From contig BLSF01000095.1 of NCBI GenBank assembly GCA_012862575.1, positions 43,551-107,550 of the forward strand: a stretch of 64,000 nt of DNA, read 5' to 3'. Both the position numbers and the translations under genes were made by a program. The notes under the pieces are model-generated. The model searched no databases, had not been told where the DNA came from, and was given only the letters and a program-made list of their open reading frames with translations. This DNA is from Parietichytrium sp. I65-24A. Its lineage: Eukaryota > Sar > Bigyra > Thraustochytrida > Thraustochytriidae. Each line of letters starts with the position of its first letter. Position 1 is the stretch's first letter. Of the stretch, positions 60,085-64,000 are shown one piece after another.

Positions 60085-61620
60085 ATGCTCTGCAAGGGAA
60101 TTGCCTCCTCGGCGCTCGTGGTCTTGGTTGTCGTTTTGGTGACGGCGTATAGGAACGGGGCGGACAGTTTAATTCTTGCCCAGTCTGGTCTCAGCGCTGA
60201 TGCGAACAGCCTCAGCATCGGCGGACCTAGCACGGGGACGCTGACTAACGGCACAAATGCGACTGAAACCCCAAGCACAGATGTCATCCTACCGAATACT
60301 GGGTTCGAGGAACAGGTCGTAGATATTCACGAACGATTTCCTTTTGGTGAATGCTTCACCTGGAATGGAACATTTGCTCGTGAGGACCAAGATGCAGCGG
60401 GGTGCAAGAGACCGTTTCGATGGGTTCACGACCGTGACTACAAGAAGATGCTCACAGAAAAAGAGACCATCTCTATCACTCAGAACTCTTGCAAACTTCC
60501 ACTTGCCTGCTGTCCTGGCTCCGTGAGCTCCGGAGGCGCCAGTAAATATGACGTCAAACAATGCCGTGCGGGAAGTTTGCCCATAGCAAACCTGACTGTG
60601 AACAGAAACCCACCAAAATACGATCAAGTCTTCAGATTAAATTCTGGGCGCCCCTTATTTTCGAGCGCAGATGCGTTTGATCTACTTCCCAACAACTATA
60701 CCGTCGCAATTTTGGGTGACAGTGTCTCGGAGCAAACGAAGGAAGGGATTGCTTGTGGCTTCGTGAGAAGTGGGGGCAAGATTCTGAGCAGCGTCAAGCA
60801 CAAGAGAACGCGAAGACACTGGACTCATGGTGCCGAGTTTCGAACCGAGGAAGTGTGGCAAACGCCGTCGAAAAAAATAATAAACGTCGTGTTTCATCGA
60901 GAGTACAGATTCAGCGTCGATGGTCTCACGATCCGTGAGATTTGCATGGGAACCGACTTGCTACTCTTTAACTTTGGATTGCACTGGAACGAGCCTAATC
61001 AAATAGATGATATGGCGCGCACTCTTGTGGATGTTTTTGAGCATGAGTGCAAAGGTGTGGTTCTAGTTTACCGCGGTACGAACTCTCAGCATTTTATGGA
61101 TTTTGGAGGTAGATTCCAATTCAAAACAGTGCCTTCAGTTAAAGAATATGTGAGAGACTTTTTTGGCCAAAAAACTCTCGAGGATGTCGAAGATAGAAGA
61201 CCCCAAAGTTTCGGATGTAGCCGTATTATGTTCAAAGACCCGGAGCTGGAGTATGACCGCCACAACTATAAGACTGTGCAAGAGTTCCTCAATCGCGGCT
61301 ATGATGTGCATATCACCCCGTGGCACAAGGCAAAGGTAGAACCTGTAAGGAATCTCTCGAGAACCCTGTTCTATATTCCTTTCGGGGAAGTCACGATGCC
61401 GCGATATGATATGCACGGAGGAGAATGCACGCACGTTTGCAACTCGCCTTTGCTGTGGGCCCCAGTGGAAGACGCTCTCTACTTGGTTATGAAACAGCTT
61501 TTTGCCCCGGGCCCAATATCAGGCAATTCTTCAACGCTCGTAGAGCCTTCCATACCAACGCCGACAATCAGCCTCGATCCCAAGTTCCTCATCAACAACA
61601 CTGAAGTATACATTCCTTAG
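60085..61620 (+). CDS. Secretory PC-esterase/TBL-like (SGNH-type) protein
   Basis: This 511-residue protein uses the ATG at 60085. The open frame continues upstream but only with a GTG start. A hydrophobic signal anchor (about 7-21) gives a type II membrane or secreted topology, followed by a Ser/Thr/Asn-rich stem with N-glycosylation sequons. The globular region has two disulphide-like Cys clusters (about 90-170). It then carries the SGNH block I motif as ILGDSVSEQ (about 208-216) and, near the end, HGGECTHVCNSPLLWAPVEDAL (E-C-T-H near 447), which corresponds to the D-x-x-H block of the plant TBL/PC-esterase family. The D-to-E change is noted. Members acetylate or de-esterify wall polysaccharides in the Golgi. 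The exact substrate is unknown. Confidence 0.8.
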   Translation: MLCKGIASSALVVLVVVLVTAYRNGADSLILAQSGLSADANSLSIGGPSTGTLTNGTNATETPSTDVILPNTGFEEQVVDIHERFPFGECFTWNGTFAREDQDAAGCKRPFRWVHDRDYKKMLTEKETISITQNSCKLPLACCPGSVSSGGASKYDVKQCRAGSLPIANLTVNRNPPKYDQVFRLNSGRPLFSSADAFDLLPNNYTVAILGDSVSEQTKEGIACGFVRSGGKILSSVKHKRTRRHWTHGAEFRTEEVWQTPSKKIINVVFHREYRFSVDGLTIREICMGTDLLLFNFGLHWNEPNQIDDMARTLVDVFEHECKGVVLVYRGTNSQHFMDFGGRFQFKTVPSVKEYVRDFFGQKTLEDVEDRRPQSFGCSRIMFKDPELEYDRHNYKTVQEFLNRGYDVHITPWHKAKVEPVRNLSRTLFYIPFGEVTMPRYDMHGGECTHVCNSPLLWAPVEDALYLVMKQLFAPGPISGNSSTLVEPSIPTPTISLDPKFLINNTEVYIP

Positions 61621-62383
61621 CTCTGCACCACTTTCTGAGAGTAATCTGCTGTAATATCGTGTCTTTCATCCTTTCCACTTTCTTTCGACTTTTGCCGGCT
61701 TGTGGCCGGGTCAGTTTCCATCCGTAGTTGCAAGTCGCCAGGCCGCCTCGGCCATGGTTAACAATCTCCATCTCTTTATCTTCACAATTAACTTGAAAGC
61801 TCCATCTTCTTGTTCTTTGTCAGACTTCTCAGGTCAGTACACCACGTTCTAAGGCATTCCTTGATCTCGGTCTAACAATCCAGCCAATAACCACACGCAT
61901 AGTCCAAACAATAGTCACTTGCCTGTTTAGATGGATAGCGAAAGAGTACACTCCCCAAGCAAGCTGAACACCTCATAGCATAGTGTCTAACTATCCACTA
62001 ACCGTAAGAGCTAGCGGCGCACTACCGGGAGTTTTACCTCATCTATATAGACCAGGTCCTACTCCTGGCTACCAGGTTTTGTATAGGTAATCCACTAAGA
62101 CGCTAACCTGTTCGTATACAGATGTGGACTAACGAACGTATATCGCAAAATATAAGAGTGCAATAGTGTGGGGAGTCTCCAGCGTTGGCATCCAACGTGG
62201 CATACGGGCGTTACATGCGCGTACATGAGTAGATGAATAGGCTTAGGCGGGAGCTGTAGTTCTGTCTTGAAAGTCAGTCCTTGGACCAACTGCGCTCTCA
62301 GGTGTGTGACTGACTGACTGACTGACTGATTGATTGATCGGCTGACGTTTGTGGCGGGAAGTGAGTTGGCAAGTGGCGCGAAG
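61621..62383. promoter_or_regulatory. Upstream region of the OTU gene with (GACT)n
   Basis: This 763-bp region contains a GACTGACTGACTGACTGACTGATTGATTGATC repeat (62308-62338) that ends about 45 bp before the OTU ATG. Because it carries no stop, frames appear to extend upstream of the gene, but only from TTG. No other gene is seen. Confidence 0.5.
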
Positions 62384-63547
62384 ATGGCGGCAGTGGCAGC
62401 GGCGCGAGGGATGGAGGACCCCTCGTTTGAGGCGATGGTGGACGAGGAGTGGGAGGAGAGGAAGAGGGATATCAAACTGCGCGTCAAGTCTGTCAACTTC
62501 AAAGACAAAGTGGAGGATAGGTTTGTGGAGGCCCTGCAGATTTACATGAAGTTCCAGGACTTTAAGAAGACGTATCAATGGGATAATGCGTTCTACACGC
62601 TGCATTTGTACCTGGAGTGCGTGCTGTCCGCGAGTCTGCACAAGAACGAAAGGTTCAAGAACCCAGCTGCGGAAGTTTTGAAAAATTTGAGTCAGATCCC
62701 TGACGAAATGGACTTGTGTATGCGTGGCATACGTTATCAGATTCTGGAAAAGCACCGTCAGCAGATGGCCGCAAGCGCGCCACCTGAGCCAACCCGCAGA
62801 GGCGGTTCGAGGCCTTCGGCTCCTGATCTTCCAAGGCAAGACAGCGGCTCCGGCTCGAAACGGCACTCTGCCGAACAGGTTCGGAGTGCGCTTGATGCAC
62901 TGAGGCTTGACGGTAAGAGGACGGATGTCAAGATGTATGGCATGGACTTGGGCAAGGCGACGATAAGCAAGCCGCCACCTTCGTATGTCCCCCCGCCTCC
63001 AGACAATCCACCTCCCGCCTACGGCACCTTGAGCGCTGGCGGCATGACCGGATATTTGCACACGAAGCCTAAATCTTCGGCCAACTTTTTGGCTCGGTCC
63101 GCTGTGACCGTCAAGCGCGTGCTGGGGGATGGCAGCTGCGCGTTCCGTTCTATTGCGCAGGGAATGAGCAAAGGCCGACTAGGTCCAGGAGACGAGGGGA
63201 GAAAGGCTGCAGATATCAGGAGTTGGGTCGTATCTGAGCTAAGACGGTGCGGAGACGAGGAGATGACCGGCACGGGGTTAACAGTCGAGCAATTGGTGCT
63301 GATGAAAGACACCAAGTTTCCGACGTATTCTGAGTACATCAAGGCCATGTCCAGGAGTGAATATGCAGGCGAAACGGAATTTTGGCTTCTGGCTCGATAT
63401 CTGAGAATAAATATTGCCATCTACCAGCCCAAGGGAGCAGGCTTTGAACATATGATTACCTATGGTGACTCTGGTGGCGATTCCGTCATGCTCTTGTGGC
63501 AGCGCGGCCAGACTGAAGCCGGAAACCACTACGATGCTCTCATCTAA
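62384..63547 (+). CDS. OTU-family cysteine protease (predicted deubiquitinase)
   Basis: This 387-residue protein starts at ATG 62384 in an AAGATGG context. Residues about 1-125 are a helical N-terminal domain (WEERKRDIKLRVKSVNFKDK, YTLHLYLECVLSAS) without a recognised name. A disordered Pro/Ser/Arg linker follows, with the tyrosine motifs PPSY (198-201) and PPAY (210-213) that could bind WW domains. The OTU domain (about 240-387) has the catalytic loop GDGSCAFRS (D249, C252) and the C-terminal catalytic His in NHYDAL (H382). The segment LARYLRINIAIYQP is typical of OTU folds. Expected activity is cleavage of ubiquitin linkages. Linkage choice cannot be predicted. All key residues are present. 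Confidence 0.93.
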   Translation: MAAVAAARGMEDPSFEAMVDEEWEERKRDIKLRVKSVNFKDKVEDRFVEALQIYMKFQDFKKTYQWDNAFYTLHLYLECVLSASLHKNERFKNPAAEVLKNLSQIPDEMDLCMRGIRYQILEKHRQQMAASAPPEPTRRGGSRPSAPDLPRQDSGSGSKRHSAEQVRSALDALRLDGKRTDVKMYGMDLGKATISKPPPSYVPPPPDNPPPAYGTLSAGGMTGYLHTKPKSSANFLARSAVTVKRVLGDGSCAFRSIAQGMSKGRLGPGDEGRKAADIRSWVVSELRRCGDEEMTGTGLTVEQLVLMKDTKFPTYSEYIKAMSRSEYAGETEFWLLARYLRINIAIYQPKGAGFEHMITYGDSGGDSVMLLWQRGQTEAGNHYDALI

Positions 63548-63653
63548 TCGCGGTGTGCCTGCTGCTGCTGCCCATGTCCAATAAGCAAAAATTTTGTATC
63601 TGAATCTCTCCTCCATTCTTTCTTTCTTTCCTTGCTTGCTTACCTCTTTAAAG

Positions 63654-64000
63654 GCATTAGCCAACCCGCTGGTCCATTCCCTCTTGTCACTAGCGTTCGT
63701 CCTGATCTACCACGGCAAGCTCAGCCTGTCCTTCTTGCCCAGCACTTTGCTTTCGGCGATCGCGAATGCTAGTGCAGCAGAACTCGGCGCGTTCTACACG
63801 ATCGCTGCGATCTCAGGGCTCTTCGTGCTGCGAGGCATCCTCATGTATGTGCGATACATGACGTACAAAGCCGGACACGTGTTGAATCAGCAACCAGTAG
63901 CGGCCTCATCAAAGGTGCCATCGGTGTCTCCACAGTCATTCCCGCCTGCCCCGACACCAACTCTGCAATATGCGCAAGGCCAGTCAAACACAAAGCAACC
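63654..64000 (+). CDS. Partial membrane-protein reading frame at the right edge
   Basis: The plus-strand frame is open from 63585 to the window end (no stop). From 63654 it encodes protein-like sequence with two hydrophobic segments (HSLLSLAFVLIYHG..., then YTIAAISGLFVLRGILMYV), followed by a Pro/Gln/Ser-rich stretch. There is no ATG before 63843. A strong pyrimidine tract (about 63616-63648) ending AAAG lies directly before 63654, so this may be an internal exon with an acceptor there, although the upstream exon would have to fit in or overlap the 3' end of the OTU gene. The family is not recognised. Confidence 0.4.

Noticed and set aside
1-64000. tRNA, rRNA, CRISPR or prokaryotic operon features
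   Set aside because: No tRNA-like TPsiC/anticodon arms, rRNA segments or spaced repeat arrays were recognised by eye. Gene families and the intron show the DNA is eukaryotic nuclear.

Overview
The window is nuclear DNA from a gene-dense, intron-poor eukaryote. It carries eIF3c, DCAF1, COX11, ISCA2 and METTL9 homologues. Reading frames of up to about 5 kb run without a break, start codons sit in ordinary ATG contexts (often ATGG with a purine at -3), and one clear spliceosomal intron is present (GTAAGT donor, CTAAC branch site). The lineage is not fixed by what can be read here. An LRRC45-like centriole/basal-body protein argues for a flagellated cell, and a sulfatase with a PT-rich stalk (repeated SAPT/SSPT units) is a style common in stramenopiles. 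Sulfatases plus few introns would fit a thraustochytrid-like stramenopile. An intron-poor unicellular alga is the main alternative. This is inference.

Layout, left to right. A partial gene tail lies at the left edge (3-188). Then come an LRR/beta-propeller-like protein (2051-4192, +) and eIF3c (4624-7707, -). An array of about 3 kb follows, four tandem units of 770-795 bp (8818-11880). Next are a CREST-like membrane protein (12151-12789, -), a two-exon METTL9 histidine methyltransferase (14318-15510, -), COX11 (16120-16791, +) and ISCA2 (17308-17775, -). Then a small inverted-repeat element (18360-18505), a P-loop NTPase locus broken in three frames (18919-19701, -), an unknown multi-pass membrane protein (19815-20666, +), a TPT/nucleotide-sugar-type transporter (21846-23093, +), a serine/threonine dehydratase (23464-24531, +), a CobW/ZNG1 GTPase (24728-26056, -) and DCAF1 (27424-32436, +).

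The second half holds a secreted or membrane-anchored Kelch + PstS-like phosphate-binding fusion (32991-35519, -) and an iduronate-sulfatase-like enzyme with a stalk and duplicated Cys-rich modules (37327-39534, -). A head-to-head pair follows, an LRRC45-like protein (40662-42821, -) and a coiled-coil/LRR protein (43888-46656, +). Then come an MBD4-like DNA glycosylase (47051-48091, +), an arylsulfatase-B-like enzyme (51125-53164, +), an SDR-fold protein lacking the catalytic Tyr/Lys (53402-54430, -), a long repeat-bearing gap with a decayed gene pair, a PC-esterase/TBL-like secretory protein (60085-61620, +), an OTU-family cysteine protease (62384-63547, +) and a partial membrane-protein frame running off the right edge.

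The genes are mostly independent single units, not operons. Recurring themes are the cell surface (two sulfatases, an SGNH/PC-esterase protein, the Kelch-PstS receptor-like protein), mitochondrial metal and Fe-S assembly (COX11 and ISCA2, adjacent and convergent), ubiquitin biology (DCAF1, OTU) and probable centrosome/flagellum structure (LRRC45-like and its divergent neighbour). The most unusual protein is the Kelch-PstS-TM fusion. Where the longest open frame starts upstream at GTG or TTG, the first in-frame ATG with a sensible N-terminus was used.
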